DNA of 64,000 bases from Streptomyces sp. NBC_01707 (GTDB lineage: Bacteria > Actinomycetota > Actinomycetes > Streptomycetales > Streptomycetaceae), in the NCBI RefSeq assembly GCF_041438805.1, contig NZ_CP109190.1:8184001-8248000 (forward strand), in the 5' to 3' direction. Below, piece after piece: positions 1 through 8,402 of the stretch. Positions within the stretch are counted from its first letter, which is position 1. Each line of letters opens with the position of its first letter. The notes beneath the pieces are model-generated. The model was not told the origin of the DNA. It saw only the letters and a list, made by a program, of their open reading frames with translations, and ran no database searches. The translations under genes were made by a program, and so were the position numbers.

Positions 1-42
1 GGGTCCGGCGCCTTTCACGGAGACCGGACCGAGCCCGGCGGG

Positions 43-96
43 CGGTGCGGGCCGTGGGGCCGGCGCGTACGCCTGACCACCACACGGCCCGCACCG
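43..96. terminator. Bidirectional hairpin terminator
   Basis: A perfect 14-bp inverted repeat (arms 43-56 and 83-96, CGGTGCGGGCCGTG type) lies just beyond the end of the minus-strand CBS gene at 103. There is no clear U-tract, as is usual in high-GC actinobacteria. It probably terminates the two-gene minus-strand operon. Confidence 0.6.
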
Positions 97-102
97 GCAC
101 CG

Positions 103-1122
103 TCAGCGTGCTTGCGGCCGTCCCACCAGCTCGCGCAGGACGTCCTCCATCGTGACCAGTCCGGCCAGCTTGTCGTCCTCGTCGAGCACCGCCGCGAGGT
201 GTGTGCGACTCCTTCGCAGTGCCGTCAGCACATCGTCGAGCGGTGTCGCGGCCCGCACCCGGGCGATCGGCCGCATGGCCGTCACCGGGAACGGGACATC
301 GCGCGGTGTGGCGTCCAGGGCGTCCTTCACATGGAGATAGCCCTGGATCCGCTGCTCGCTGTCCATCACCGGGAAACGCGAGAAACCCGACTCGTACGAG
401 AGCCGTTCCAGCTCCTCGGGTGTCGTCCCGACCCGGGTGTACACCACCTGGTCGACCGGCAGCACCACATCCCGTACCGGGCGGCGGCCCAGCTCCAGGG
501 CGTGCCGCAGACGCTCGGCGGCGCGGTCGTCGACGAGGCCGGCGTCACCGGCGTCCTTCACCAGACGGGCCAGTTCGTCGTCGGAGAACGTGGCGGACAC
601 CTCGTCCTTCGTCTCCACCCGCAGAAGTCTCAGCAGGGTGTTGGCGAAGGCGTTCACCGTGAAGATCACCGGGCGCAGCGCCCTGGCAAGGGTGACCAGC
701 GGCGGACCGAGTATCAGCGCGGTCCGTACCGGCTCCGCCAGCGCGATGTTCTTCGGCACCATCTCGCCGAGCAGCATGTGCAGATACGTCGCCACGGCCA
801 GTGCGATCACGAACGAGATCGGATGGACCAGTCCGTGCGGCACACCCACCACGTCGAAGACGGGCTCCAGCAGATGCGCGATGGCCGGTTCGGCGACGAT
901 ACCCAGGACCAGCGTGCACAGTGTGATGCCCAGCTGCGCCGCCGCGAGCAGCGCCGACACGTGCTCCAGACCCCAGATGACGCTCCGCGCCCGCCGGTTC
1001 CCGGCCTCGGCCTGGGGCTCGATCTGGCTGCGGCGTACGGAGATCAGCGCGAACTCGGCGCCGACGAAGAACGCGTTGGCGACCAGGGTCAGCAGACCGA
1101 TGAAGAGCTGGACGGCAGTCAT
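103..1122 (-). CDS. DUF21/CBS-domain membrane protein (CNNM/hemolysin-C family)
   Basis: A 339-aa integral membrane protein. The N-terminal DUF21 (CNNM) region has about three to four hydrophobic segments in the first 150 residues and the motif EMVPKNIAL typical of the family. A Bateman pair of CBS domains follows (about residues 215-335), ending in the usual LVTMEDVLRELVG. The C-terminal CorC_HlyC domain of its upstream partner is missing, so this is the short form. The family includes Mg2+ transport-associated proteins (MpfA, CorC-like); CBS domains usually sense adenine nucleotides. The start ATG overlaps the stop of the upstream paralogue by 4 bp (ATGA), so the two are translationally coupled and may act as a heteromer. 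The hemolysin label is historical; ion transport or its regulation is the better inference. Confidence 0.93.
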   Translation of the reverse strand: MTAVQLFIGLLTLVANAFFVGAEFALISVRRSQIEPQAEAGNRRARSVIWGLEHVSALLAAAQLGITLCTLVLGIVAEPAIAHLLEPVFDVVGVPHGLVHPISFVIALAVATYLHMLLGEMVPKNIALAEPVRTALILGPPLVTLARALRPVIFTVNAFANTLLRLLRVETKDEVSATFSDDELARLVKDAGDAGLVDDRAAERLRHALELGRRPVRDVVLPVDQVVYTRVGTTPEELERLSYESGFSRFPVMDSEQRIQGYLHVKDALDATPRDVPFPVTAMRPIARVRAATPLDDVLTALRRSRTHLAAVLDEDDKLAGLVTMEDVLRELVGRPQAR

Positions 1123-2456
1123 CGTCCGTCCTCCGTGACGTCGTCGGAGCCGGGCAGCGGTGCGTGCAGCAGCACCCGCGCCGCGCGGCGCCCCGAGGCG
1201 TCCGCCACATCGAGCCGCCAGCCCGCCAGCTCGATCGAGTCGCCCACGGCCGGGATCCGGCCCACCTCCGTGGCGATCAGCCCGGCGAGCGTCTCGTACG
1301 GTCCTTCCGGCACCCGCAGTCCGATGGTCCGCAGCTGGTCGGTGCGGGCGGCGCCGTCGGCCGACCAGAGGGTGCGTCCGTAGGCGTCCTCACCGGCCGG
1401 TGCGAGGTCCGGCGTCTCGTGCGGGTCGTGCTCGTCGCGTACCTCGCCGACCACTTCCTCGACGATGTCCTCCAGCGTGACGACTCCGGCCGTGCCGCCG
1501 TACTCGTCGATGACCACGGCCATCGCGAGCTTGCCCGACAGCCGGTCGAGCAGCCGGTCCACGGTGAGGGTCTCCGGTACGAGCAGGGGCTCGCGCAGCA
1601 TCTCCGACACGCGTGTGCGTGGCCTCTCCTCGGCCGGGATCGCCAGCACGTCCTTGATGTGCGCGACGCCGACGACGGTGTCGAGGCTGCCCCGGTAGAC
1701 AGGGAAGCGGGACAGTCCGGTCGCCCGGGTGGCGTTCGCGACGTCCTCGGCGGTCGCCTGCACCTCCAGCGCGGTGACCTGCACCCGTGGGGTCATCACA
1801 TTCTCCGCAGTCAGATCTGCGAGATTGAGGGTGCGGACGAAGAGTTCCGCGGTGTCCGCTTCCAGCGCGCCTGCCTTCGCGGAGTGACGGGCCAGCGCCA
1901 CCAGCTCCTGCGGGCTGCGGGCTGAGGCCAGCTCCTCGGTCGGTTCGAGACCGACGCGACGCACGATCCGGTTGGCCGTGTTGTTGAGGTGGCTGATGAA
2001 GGGCCGGAAGACCGCGGTGAAGGCCCGCTGCGGGGTGGCCACGGTCTTCGCCATGGCGAGTGGCGAGGAGATCGCCCAGTTCTTCGGGACGAGTTCACCG
2101 ACGACCATCAGGAACACCGTGGACAGTGCCGTTCCGAGCACCAGCGCCACCGAGGACGCCACACTCGGGGACAGCCCGGTCGCCTCGACCGGACCGCGGA
2201 TCAGTTTCGCGATCGAGGGTTCGGAGATCATGCCGACGACCAGGTTGGTGACGGTGATGCCGAGCTGTGCGCCGGAGAGCTGGAAGGTGAGGCTGCGAAC
2301 CGCCTTCATGGCGCTCGCCGCGCCCCGCTCGCCCTGCGCCACCGCCCTTTCCAGTTGACCGCGCTCGACGGTGGTCAGCGAGAATTCGGCCGCGACGAAG
2401 GCGCCGCAGGCGAGCGAGAGCAGTACCGCCACGAGCAGCAGGAGCACTTCGGTCAT
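1119..2456 (-). CDS. DUF21/CBS/CorC_HlyC membrane protein (CNNM family)
   Basis: A 445-aa membrane protein with the full family architecture: DUF21 transmembrane domain (residues 1-190, with ELVPKNWAIS), paired CBS domains (about 210-335, with YGGTAGVVTLEDIVEEVVG) and a C-terminal CorC_HlyC domain (about 350-435). The acidic linker RDEHDPHE after the CBS pair is typical. It is the first gene of a two-gene operon with the shorter paralogue, overlapping it by 4 bp. A role in Mg2+/divalent cation efflux or its control is inferred from the MpfA/CorC family; no toxin function should be assumed. Confidence 0.94.
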   Translation of the reverse strand: MTEVLLLLVAVLLSLACGAFVAAEFSLTTVERGQLERAVAQGERGAASAMKAVRSLTFQLSGAQLGITVTNLVVGMISEPSIAKLIRGPVEATGLSPSVASSVALVLGTALSTVFLMVVGELVPKNWAISSPLAMAKTVATPQRAFTAVFRPFISHLNNTANRIVRRVGLEPTEELASARSPQELVALARHSAKAGALEADTAELFVRTLNLADLTAENVMTPRVQVTALEVQATAEDVANATRATGLSRFPVYRGSLDTVVGVAHIKDVLAIPAEERPRTRVSEMLREPLLVPETLTVDRLLDRLSGKLAMAVVIDEYGGTAGVVTLEDIVEEVVGEVRDEHDPHETPDLAPAGEDAYGRTLWSADGAARTDQLRTIGLRVPEGPYETLAGLIATEVGRIPAVGDSIELAGWRLDVADASGRRAARVLLHAPLPGSDDVTEDGR

Positions 2457-2670
2457 CGGTTCACCTCCGTCCCATGATCGGGCAGGGAGAGGAGGATCGC
2501 TCGATGTCGGCGATGTCGGCTTCTACTGGGAGGCTCGCCCATGGGCGGACGCTCACACCTTTCGGGAGTACGGGTCGACGGTGTACCTATAGTAAAGGGT
2601 CGGCAAAGTCGCCCGCTCTGCGGGTGTTCGCCGACCGGCTCCGCGGCCTGCGAGGGCTGTCTGCCTGTGC

Positions 2671-3090
2671 CTACAGCGGTTTCACCCAGCGTCGCCAGTG
2701 ATCCTCGCGGTGGTAACCGGCGGCAGCCCAAGCGTGGTGCGCCCGCTCGTTGGCTTCCAGGACCATGGCGTCGACCCGTCGCCCGCCCAGGTCGATGAAT
2801 CGTTGTTCCGCTGCTGCCAGCAAGGCGGTGGCGATGCCTTGCCGACGGCAGTCCGGGTGTACGGCCAGCCGGTAGGCGGAGCATCGCCAACCGTCGAATC
2901 CGGCTATGACGGTTCCCGCGAGGAGACCGTCACGCTCGGCGAGGAGCAGGGCTTCGGGGTCTCTTGAGATGAGCCGGGCCACCCCGTCGTGGTCGTCGCT
3001 GATGCTGGTTCCTTCTGCGGCTTCGCTCCAGAAGTGCAGCACGGCGTCGATGTCCGAGAGGTCGGCGCAACGAATGTGGAGATCACTCAT
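2671..3090 (-). CDS. GNAT family N-acetyltransferase
   Basis: A 139-aa single-domain GNAT protein. The acetyl-CoA binding motif A reads RLAVHPDCRRQGIATALLAAAE (a V-x-P-xxR-x-Q-G-I/L-x-x-x-L pattern), followed by ALV-type beta-5 and the C-terminal AHHAWAAAGY motif. The substrate cannot be predicted; the short RimI-like form suits small molecules or N-terminal amines. ATG at 3090 is preferred over an upstream in-frame TTG at 3102; neither has a strong ribosome binding site. It is a single gene between the CBS operon and a divergent DNA ligase. Confidence 0.9.
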   Translation of the reverse strand: MSDLHIRCADLSDIDAVLHFWSEAAEGTSISDDHDGVARLISRDPEALLLAERDGLLAGTVIAGFDGWRCSAYRLAVHPDCRRQGIATALLAAAEQRFIDLGGRRVDAMVLEANERAHHAWAAAGYHREDHWRRWVKPL

Positions 3091-3207
3091 CGGGTGAGCC
3101 AATCAGAACGCCGGCCCGTTCGGCCAACGTTTTCCGCACCGAGGAATCGGGAGCCGCAGCCCGGACCGGTCCTGCGGAGTCATGCGCGGCGTTCGATCAT
3201 CGAAGGT

Positions 3208-4176
3208 ATGGCACCGAACCGCGGGCGCGCCCCTTTCGCGCCTCCGTCGATCGCACCGATGCTGGCCGTGCCGGGGCCGCTGCCGGTGCACGACGAGGAT
3301 TGGGCGTTCGAGGCCAAATGGGACGGTGCCCGCTGCGTCCTGACCGGTGCAGGCGACGGAACCGTGCGGCTGACCTCCCGGGCGGGCAACGACATCACCG
3401 TGACCTATCCCGAACTGCAGGCGCTGGGCGGGATCCTGCGTGGGCGGGGTGTCGTCCTCGACGGTGAGGTCGTGGTCCTGGACACCGAGGGGCGGCCCGA
3501 CTTCGGGTTGCTCCAGCGCCGGATGGGGGTGGTGAACGCACGCCACGCCACTCGCCTGGCACAGCGGACACCCGTCCAGCTCGTGGTCTTCGACGTGATG
3601 TTCCTGGACGGCCGCTCGCTGCTCAATTCCTCCTACCTCGAGCGACGTCAGGTCCTGTCGGGGCTGGGGCTGGCCGGTCCGCACTGGTCGGCGCCCGGAT
3701 ACGTGCGCGGACACGGTGCCCGGACGTGGGAAGCCGTGGTGCGCGAGCGCCTGGAAGGCGTGGTCGCCAAGAGGCTTTCCTCGCCGTACACGCCGGGGGT
3801 CCGCTCGCCGAACTGGCGCAAGACCAAGAGGGTCGAGACCTTGGACGTGGTCATCGGCGGCTGGACACGGAGGAGAGGCGCGGCCGGGGAGGTGCCGGGC
3901 GCGGTGCTGGTCGGCGTGGACGCGCCGGACGGCCTGCGCTACGCGGGTTCGGTGGGGTCGGGGATGTCCGAGCGTGAGCTGGGCGAACTGGCCGCCTATC
4001 TGGCGGTCCTCGCGCGCCCGACGTCTCCGTTCGCCGACCCGGTCCGGGTGGCGGACGCGCACTGGGTCGAGCCGCGACTGGTCGCGGAGGTCACCGCCTC
4101 GGAGTGGACCACGGCCGGCCGCCTGCGCCATCCGGTCTGGCAACGGCTACGGCCGGACCTGACCCGGCTGGACTGA
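3208..4176 (+). CDS. ATP-dependent DNA ligase (LigC/LigD-type ligase domain)
   Basis: A 322-aa ligase made of an adenylation domain plus OB fold, with no polymerase or phosphoesterase domain. The nucleotidyl-lysine motif I is KWDGAR (Lys about residue 37). Motif III DGEVVVLD, motif IV EGVVAKR and motif V NWRKTKR follow, and the OB domain contains DVVIGGWT. Such stand-alone ATP ligases supplement the essential NAD-dependent LigA in Streptomyces and are linked to non-homologous end joining or base excision repair. No Ku gene is visible nearby. ATG 3208 is chosen because homology begins there; an in-frame extension runs further upstream without family residues. Confidence 0.92.
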   Translation: MAPNRGRAPFAPPSIAPMLAVPGPLPVHDEDWAFEAKWDGARCVLTGAGDGTVRLTSRAGNDITVTYPELQALGGILRGRGVVLDGEVVVLDTEGRPDFGLLQRRMGVVNARHATRLAQRTPVQLVVFDVMFLDGRSLLNSSYLERRQVLSGLGLAGPHWSAPGYVRGHGARTWEAVVRERLEGVVAKRLSSPYTPGVRSPNWRKTKRVETLDVVIGGWTRRRGAAGEVPGAVLVGVDAPDGLRYAGSVGSGMSERELGELAAYLAVLARPTSPFADPVRVADAHWVEPRLVAEVTASEWTTAGRLRHPVWQRLRPDLTRLD

Positions 4177-4199
4177 CTACCGCTCGCGCGCAGCGTGAA

Positions 4200-4424
4200 T
4201 CAGGTGGCCTTGTACTGGTGGGCTTCGGCGCCCTGCCACTGGACCACGGCGCGGTTGTCGAGGATCCGTTTAGGGTCGGCCAGTCCGGCGTCGGCGAGGA
4301 ACACGATGAGGTCGTTGTCGCTGTGCGCGAGCCCGAGTCTCTCGTCGCGATTGTTGACGTGCACGGTTACGGGCCGGGCGCCGGACGGGGTGGGTGCGTG
4401 GATGGTGATCGGTGGTGTCGCCAT
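4200..4424 (-). CDS. Small hypothetical protein
   Basis: A 74-aa soluble protein with high coding-type composition and no signal or membrane segment. It contains the phrases VTVHVNNRDERLGLAHSDND and ILDNRAVVQWQGAEAH. I recognise no domain. It lies tail-to-tail with the DNA ligase and upstream of a decayed oxidoreductase fragment on the same strand. The strong GC3 pattern and clean start/stop suggest a real gene conserved in Streptomyces; function unknown. Confidence 0.65.
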   Translation of the reverse strand: MATPPITIHAPTPSGARPVTVHVNNRDERLGLAHSDNDLIVFLADAGLADPKRILDNRAVVQWQGAEAHQYKAT

Positions 4425-4584
4425 GACTCCAGGGTGGCCCCGCGCGACGGCGGGCGCATCCGGCCGGTGCAGAAGCGGGGGACCCGGTCCGCCGCGAGGA
4501 TCGGAGCGTGACGAACGGACCGCGTTCGGTGGCCGTTGATGCGCTCGGGCGTCGCCGCCTACCGGCGGTTCGCCGCAGCGCGGG

Positions 4585-4722
4585 AGATGCCGGCAGGCCC
4601 AGGTGGTCGGGGACCAGGATGACGTCGTATCCGAGCTGCTCCGCGCGGCGGCAGCGGGTCCGCCAGTCCGTCCCGCCGGCCGGCGTCAGCATGTTCACTC
4701 CGAATCGAAACGGCCTTGCCAT
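4585..4722 (-). pseudogene. N-terminal relic of an F420-dependent LLM-class oxidoreductase
   Basis: On the minus strand, starting at an ATG at 4722, about 46 codons read as the start of a luciferase-like monooxygenase: MARPFRFGVNM, then CRRAEQLGYDVILVPDHLG. This is the classic beta-1/alpha-1/beta-2 N-terminus of the family. After LPAS the similarity stops and the frame becomes Arg-rich shadow sequence. The full family is about 300 aa, so over 80% is gone. I see no further matching pieces between 4425 and 4585. It is a truncated, almost certainly non-functional remnant. Confidence 0.75.
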
Positions 4723-4815
4723 GACCTCTCCTCGCGCCGGGCTGATCGATGGACAGGCCACACACTCTGCCGAGGGAGAGCGTGGTCCGTATGTCGAACC
4801 GCTCCCCTTGCCTGT

Positions 4816-4835
4816 GCTAGCAATACCGCGCTAGC
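4816..4835. promoter_or_regulatory. Paired GCTAGC palindromes, candidate operator of the RHH/Fic-like operon
   Basis: Two identical GCTAGC palindromes (4816-4821 and 4830-4835), 14 bp apart, end 8 bp before the GTG start of the ribbon-helix-helix gene. RHH antitoxins usually bind short paired palindromes in their own promoter, so autoregulation is a reasonable inference. No experimental support is visible. Confidence 0.45.
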
Positions 4836-4843
4836 GTGTTGAT

Positions 4844-5071
4844 GTGCCCAAGACTCAGCTGAACGTACGAGTGGACGAGGCCACCGCCGAGGCCGCGCGG
4901 CAGCGCGCGCTGCAGAGGGGGATGAGCGTGAACCGCTACATAGAGGAGCTCGTCAAACAGGATGCGGGCGAAGTCGGACATACTTTTGTCGAAGCCGCTG
5001 CCGACTTCATGAAGCAGTACGAGTCGGTCTTCGCCGAAGAGTTCGGCCCGGAGCGCAAAGGCACCCGTTGA
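4844..5071 (+). CDS. Ribbon-helix-helix antitoxin-like protein
   Basis: A 75-aa protein. The N-terminal 45 residues fit a ribbon-helix-helix (Arc/MetJ/CopG-like) DNA-binding domain: LNVRVDEATAEAARQRA as strand and helix 1, then GMSVNRYIEELV as turn and helix 2. The C-terminal acidic tail (about 50-75, FVEAAADFMKQYESVFAEEFG) would wrap the partner. The GTG start directly precedes the PKTQLNVRV strand. Its stop overlaps the TTG start of the downstream Fic-like gene (TTGA), which is classic toxin-antitoxin coupling. It probably represses its own promoter and neutralises the downstream protein. Confidence 0.85.
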   Translation: MPKTQLNVRVDEATAEAARQRALQRGMSVNRYIEELVKQDAGEVGHTFVEAAADFMKQYESVFAEEFGPERKGTR

Positions 5072-5439
5072 ACCTCCGGATCGACCTTTCCTGGCTGCTC
5101 ATGGTCGCCGAGCACAAGACGCCCGGCGATCCTCAGGTCGTCGACTGGGGTGCGCTCGTCGCCGCGGTCGCCCGTCACGAGGCGGAGATCTTCGGCAGCC
5201 CCGTATACAGCGACCCGCACATCAGGGCCGCCGCGCTTCTGCAGTTGCTGCTCCATGTCCCGGCGCTGGAACACTCCAACGCGATGTTCGCCTCCGCCGT
5301 CGCCTACGGCTATCTCGTCGCCTCCGGACTGAAGGTCATCACTTCGCCCGAACAGGTGCGCGATCTGGCCCGGCTCGTCAAGGAGGGCAAGGCCGACGTC
5401 CGGGCCATCGCCGACGAGCTCCGCCAATGGAGCCTGTGA
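5068..5439 (+). CDS. Fic/Doc-like toxin component with a degenerate active-site motif
   Basis: A 123-aa helical protein matching the short Streptomyces group annotated as Fic-family toxin components: IDLSWLLMVAEHKTPGDPQVVDWGAL at the start and LLHVPALEHSNAMFASAVAYGYLVASG in the Fic-core position. The canonical Doc/Fic catalytic loop HxFx(D/E)GN(K/G)R is not present: the region reads HVPALEHSNAMF, so the ATP-binding Gly-Asn and Arg are missing. It starts at a TTG overlapping the antitoxin stop. Either this lineage has a different activity or it is an inactive Fic fold. The operon context supports a toxin-antitoxin or regulatory pair, but toxicity is unproven. Confidence 0.75.
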   Translation: MNLRIDLSWLLMVAEHKTPGDPQVVDWGALVAAVARHEAEIFGSPVYSDPHIRAAALLQLLLHVPALEHSNAMFASAVAYGYLVASGLKVITSPEQVRDLARLVKEGKADVRAIADELRQWSL

Positions 5440-5528
5440 CTCCTCCTCCTGCGCGGGGTTTCGACGAAGGAGCCGGCCGACGCACTGGCGGCGTTCGCGG
5501 ACAAGCTGGAACAGGAGGACCGAAGGGG

Positions 5529-6206
5529 TCAGTCCACCGCGGTCGTCCGGCGGGCCACGCCCAGCACGCACGCGGAGGTGGGGAGCCGGATCCCCCTCTT
5601 CGGCATCCTGACCCTGCGGTACTCCTCCACCACGAACCCGGCCCTCTCGATCGCGGCGAGCGTGTCCCGCGATGTGTGACACCCACCGCACACCATCGGC
5701 CACACCGTCCGGTCCAGTGCCCGCTGGGTCGTCGCCATGGCGCGGTCGTCGGCCCGTACGTGCTCGAAGAAACGCAGCTCCCCGCCGGGGCGCAGCACCC
5801 GGAGGATCTCCGCGAGCGAGCGTTCCACGTTCCGTACGCTGCACAGCACGAGTGACGCGACGGCCCCGTCGAACGCCTCGCTCTTCACCGGCAGGGCCTC
5901 CGCGGCGGCCGGCACGACATCCACCGGCATACCGGCACGCAGCGCGGACCGCAGCGCCAACTGCCGCAGGCACCACTCCGGTTCGATCGCCACCACTTCG
6001 GACACGGCCGGCGGGTAGTGGGCGAAGTTCAGGCCGTTCCCCGCGCCGATCTCGATGATGCGTCCCGACAGACCCGTGAGCAGATCCGCGCGGATCGCCG
6101 CCATGCCGGATCGGGTCTCGGCGGCCACGCTCATGCGGGCATAGACCCGGGCGAAGACCGGATGGTGCACCGCGTCCTTCGGGATCTTCGTGCTCCGCAG
6201 GCGCAT
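5529..6206 (-). CDS. Class I SAM-dependent methyltransferase
   Basis: A 225-aa Methyltransf_11-type enzyme. Motif I is IIEIGAGNGLNFAHYP (SAM-binding E/DxGxGxG), the acidic end of beta-2 is VVAIEPEW, motif II is EAFDGAVASLVLCSV, and post-motif II is EILRVLRPGGELRFFEHVR. A C-terminal Cys pair (CGGCHTSRDT) is seen in the wider UbiE/phospholipid-methyltransferase-like group. Start chosen at ATG 6206 (MRLRSTK); an upstream in-frame start exists at 6236. It lies 165 bp downstream of bioD on the same strand, but the sequence does not look like BioC, so a biotin role is not claimed. Substrate unknown. Confidence 0.88.
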   Translation of the reverse strand: MRLRSTKIPKDAVHHPVFARVYARMSVAAETRSGMAAIRADLLTGLSGRIIEIGAGNGLNFAHYPPAVSEVVAIEPEWCLRQLALRSALRAGMPVDVVPAAAEALPVKSEAFDGAVASLVLCSVRNVERSLAEILRVLRPGGELRFFEHVRADDRAMATTQRALDRTVWPMVCGGCHTSRDTLAAIERAGFVVEEYRRVRMPKRGIRLPTSACVLGVARRTTAVD

Positions 6207-6400
6207 GACAGACCTCCTCGACAGGACCGGCTCCACCGGGTCGGCTCCGCCGGACCGCTCGGCGCGGGCGGGCCGGACTCGCCCGAAACCGACCGGAGAA
6301 GCCCGACCGGCACAGTACGGCTACTTGGATTCTCCCCCGTCCCGCGCCGCTCAGGCGTGCAGCCGACGGCCGGATTTTCCGTCCGGCTCCGCTCCGCGGC

Positions 6401-7096
6401 TCAGTGAGCGGTCCGGATCCCGCCCAGCTCCGCCGCCAGCCAACTCGTGGCCCGGGTACGGAAGTCGGCCGGCGTCAGCGCCCCCGCCCCGGCGGGCACC
6501 ACGCCCACCAGCGGCGCACCCGCCACCACCGGAAGATCACTGAGATTGCAGCGCGCGGCCAGGTCCGGCTCGGCGGGCATGCTGCCCACCACCACCCCGA
6601 GGCACCCGAGCCCCCGTGCCCGCAGGGCCTCCGAGGTGAGCGCGGTCGTGTTGAGTGTGCCGAGTCCGGCAGACGTCACGACCAGAACCGGGGCGGCCAG
6701 CAGCCGGGCCGCGTCCGCGAGAGTGGCGCCTTCCTCGTCGAACCGTACGAGCAGCCCGCCCGCCCCCTCGACCAGCACCAGATCGTGCTCGGTCGCGAGT
6801 TTCTCGGCCGCTGCCGCGATCTGTTCCGGATGCACGGGAGCCATGCCCGCCCGCCGGGCCGCCGTGTCCGGCGCCAACGGCTCGGGGAACCGAGCCAGTT
6901 CGACGCCGGTGACCGCTTCGCCCGCCAGCCGGCGCACCTCGAAGACATCGCCCGGTTCCCCCGGCGCGACACCCGTCTGGGCCGGCTTGAGCACGGCCAC
7001 CGAACGTCCGGCGGCGACCGCCACAGCGGCCACCGCCGCCGTCACGACCGTCTTACCGATCTCCGTACCCGTGCCGCTCACTACCAGTACCGGCAT
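6401..7096 (-). CDS. bioD: Dethiobiotin synthetase BioD
   Basis: A 231-aa ATP-dependent dethiobiotin synthase, which closes the ureido ring of 7,8-diaminopelargonate with CO2 and ATP. The P-loop [19 protein letters not shown] (residues 5-23) is diagnostic, with the substrate/ATP residues of KPAQTG and the [11 protein letters not shown] motif following. ATG 7096 starts the conserved strand directly; it is 1 bp after the bioA stop, so bioBAD are one transcription unit. The final gene of the minus-strand biotin operon. Confidence 0.96.
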   Translation of the reverse strand: MPVLVVSGTGTEIGKTVVTAAVAAVAVAAGRSVAVLKPAQTGVAPGEPGDVFEVRRLAGEAVTGVELARFPEPLAPDTAARRAGMAPVHPEQIAAAAEKLATEHDLVLVEGAGGLLVRFDEEGATLADAARLLAAPVLVVTSAGLGTLNTTALTSEALRARGLGCLGVVVGSMPAEPDLAARCNLSDLPVVAGAPLVGVVPAGAGALTPADFRTRATSWLAAELGGIRTAH

Positions 7097-7097
7097 C

Positions 7098-8402
7098 TCA
7101 GCCCTCCCGCGCTGCGGCGCACACCGCACGGCAGATGCGCGCCAGATCGTCGTCGCCGGTCACATACGGCGGCATCGTGTAGATCAGGTCCCGGAACGGA
7201 CGCAGCCACACGCCCTCGCGGACCGCGGCCTCGGTGGCCGCAGCCATGTTCACGTCGTGATCGAGCTGTACGACGCCGATGGCGCCGAGGACACGTACGT
7301 CCCGTACACCCGCGATCGAACGCGCACCGGCAAGACCGTCCAGCAGCCCGTTCTCCAGCCGTTTGACCTCCTGCTCCCAGTCCTGGCCGAGCAGCAGATC
7401 GATCGAGGCGAGTGCGACGGCGGCAGCCAGTGGGTTGCCCATGAACGTCGGGCCGTGTGCCAGCACGGGCACCTCTCCGCGCGAGATGCCGTCCGCCACC
7501 CGTGAGGTGCACAGCGTGGCCGCCAGCGTGAGGTAGCCACCGGTCAGCGCCTTCCCGACGCACATGACGTCGGGAGAGATCCCGGCGTGTCCGGCGGCGA
7601 ACAGCTTCCCCGTACGCCCGAAACCGCTGGCGATCTCGTCGAACACCAGCAGCACGTCATGTGCGTCGCACGCCTCGCGCAGCGCCCGCAGATAAGCGGG
7701 GGAGTGGAACCGCATCCCGCCCGCACCCTGCACCACCGGCTCCACGATCACCGCGGCCAGCTCATCGGCATGGCGCGCGATCAGGTCCCGCAGGTGCCGT
7801 ACGTACGCCTCGTCCGGCTGCGTGTCGAAACCGCCGGGCGGCTCGTCGGCGAACACCTGCCGGGGCAGCGCGCCCGACCACAGCCCGTGCATCCCGCCCT
7901 CGGGGTCGCACACCGACATCGGCTGCCAGGTGTCCCCGTGATAGCCGCCGCGCCAGGTCAGCAGCCGCTTCTTGGCCGGCCTGCCGGTGGAATGCCAGTA
8001 CTGCAGGCACATCTTCACCGCGACCTCGACCGACACCGAACCGGAATCGGCGAGGAAGACGTGGCGCAGCGGCTCCGGCGTGATCTCGACCAGCCGGGCC
8101 GCCAGCCGCACGGCGGGCTCATGGGTGAGGCCGCCGAACATCACATGGCTCATCCGGTCCAGCTGGCCGCGCGCCGCCTCGTTGAGCACCGGATGGTTGT
8201 AGCCGTGCACCGCCGACCACCACGAGGACATGCCGTCGATCAACTCGTGCTGCCCATGCGCAGGTTCGGCGAGCCGGAGCCGCACCCCGGACGCGGACTC
8301 CACGATCAGCGGCTCCTGCCGGCCCGGCATCGGGCCGTACGGGTGCCAGACGTGGGCCCGGTCCAGGGTCCGCAGCTCTGCGGGGGAGAGAGGGTCAGGC
8401 AT
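7098..8402 (-). CDS. bioA: Adenosylmethionine-8-amino-7-oxononanoate aminotransferase BioA
   Basis: A 434-aa class III PLP aminotransferase converting KAPA to DAPA with SAM as amino donor. Family features: DRAHVWHPY near residue 15, [32 protein letters not shown], the PLP Asp in [15 protein letters not shown] and the Schiff-base Lys in [11 protein letters not shown]. The start at 8402 (MPDPLSP) matches family length; a longer open frame upstream is antisense-like composition. It overlaps the end of bioB by 8 bp and is followed by bioD after 1 bp, so the three are tightly coupled. Confidence 0.96.
   Translation of the reverse strand: MPDPLSPAELRTLDRAHVWHPYGPMPGRQEPLIVESASGVRLRLAEPAHGQHELIDGMSSWWSAVHGYNHPVLNEAARGQLDRMSHVMFGGLTHEPAVRLAARLVEITPEPLRHVFLADSGSVSVEVAVKMCLQYWHSTGRPAKKRLLTWRGGYHGDTWQPMSVCDPEGGMHGLWSGALPRQVFADEPPGGFDTQPDEAYVRHLRDLIARHADELAAVIVEPVVQGAGGMRFHSPAYLRALREACDAHDVLLVFDEIASGFGRTGKLFAAGHAGISPDVMCVGKALTGGYLTLAATLCTSRVADGISRGEVPVLAHGPTFMGNPLAAAVALASIDLLLGQDWEQEVKRLENGLLDGLAGARSIAGVRDVRVLGAIGVVQLDHDVNMAAATEAAVREGVWLRPFRDLIYTMPPYVTGDDDLARICRAVCAAAREG

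Noticed and set aside
5529..6206. Methyltransferase as BioC of the biotin pathway
   Set aside because: It is near bioD but separated by about 195 bp and its sequence fits a generic Methyltransf_11/phospholipid-type enzyme rather than BioC.
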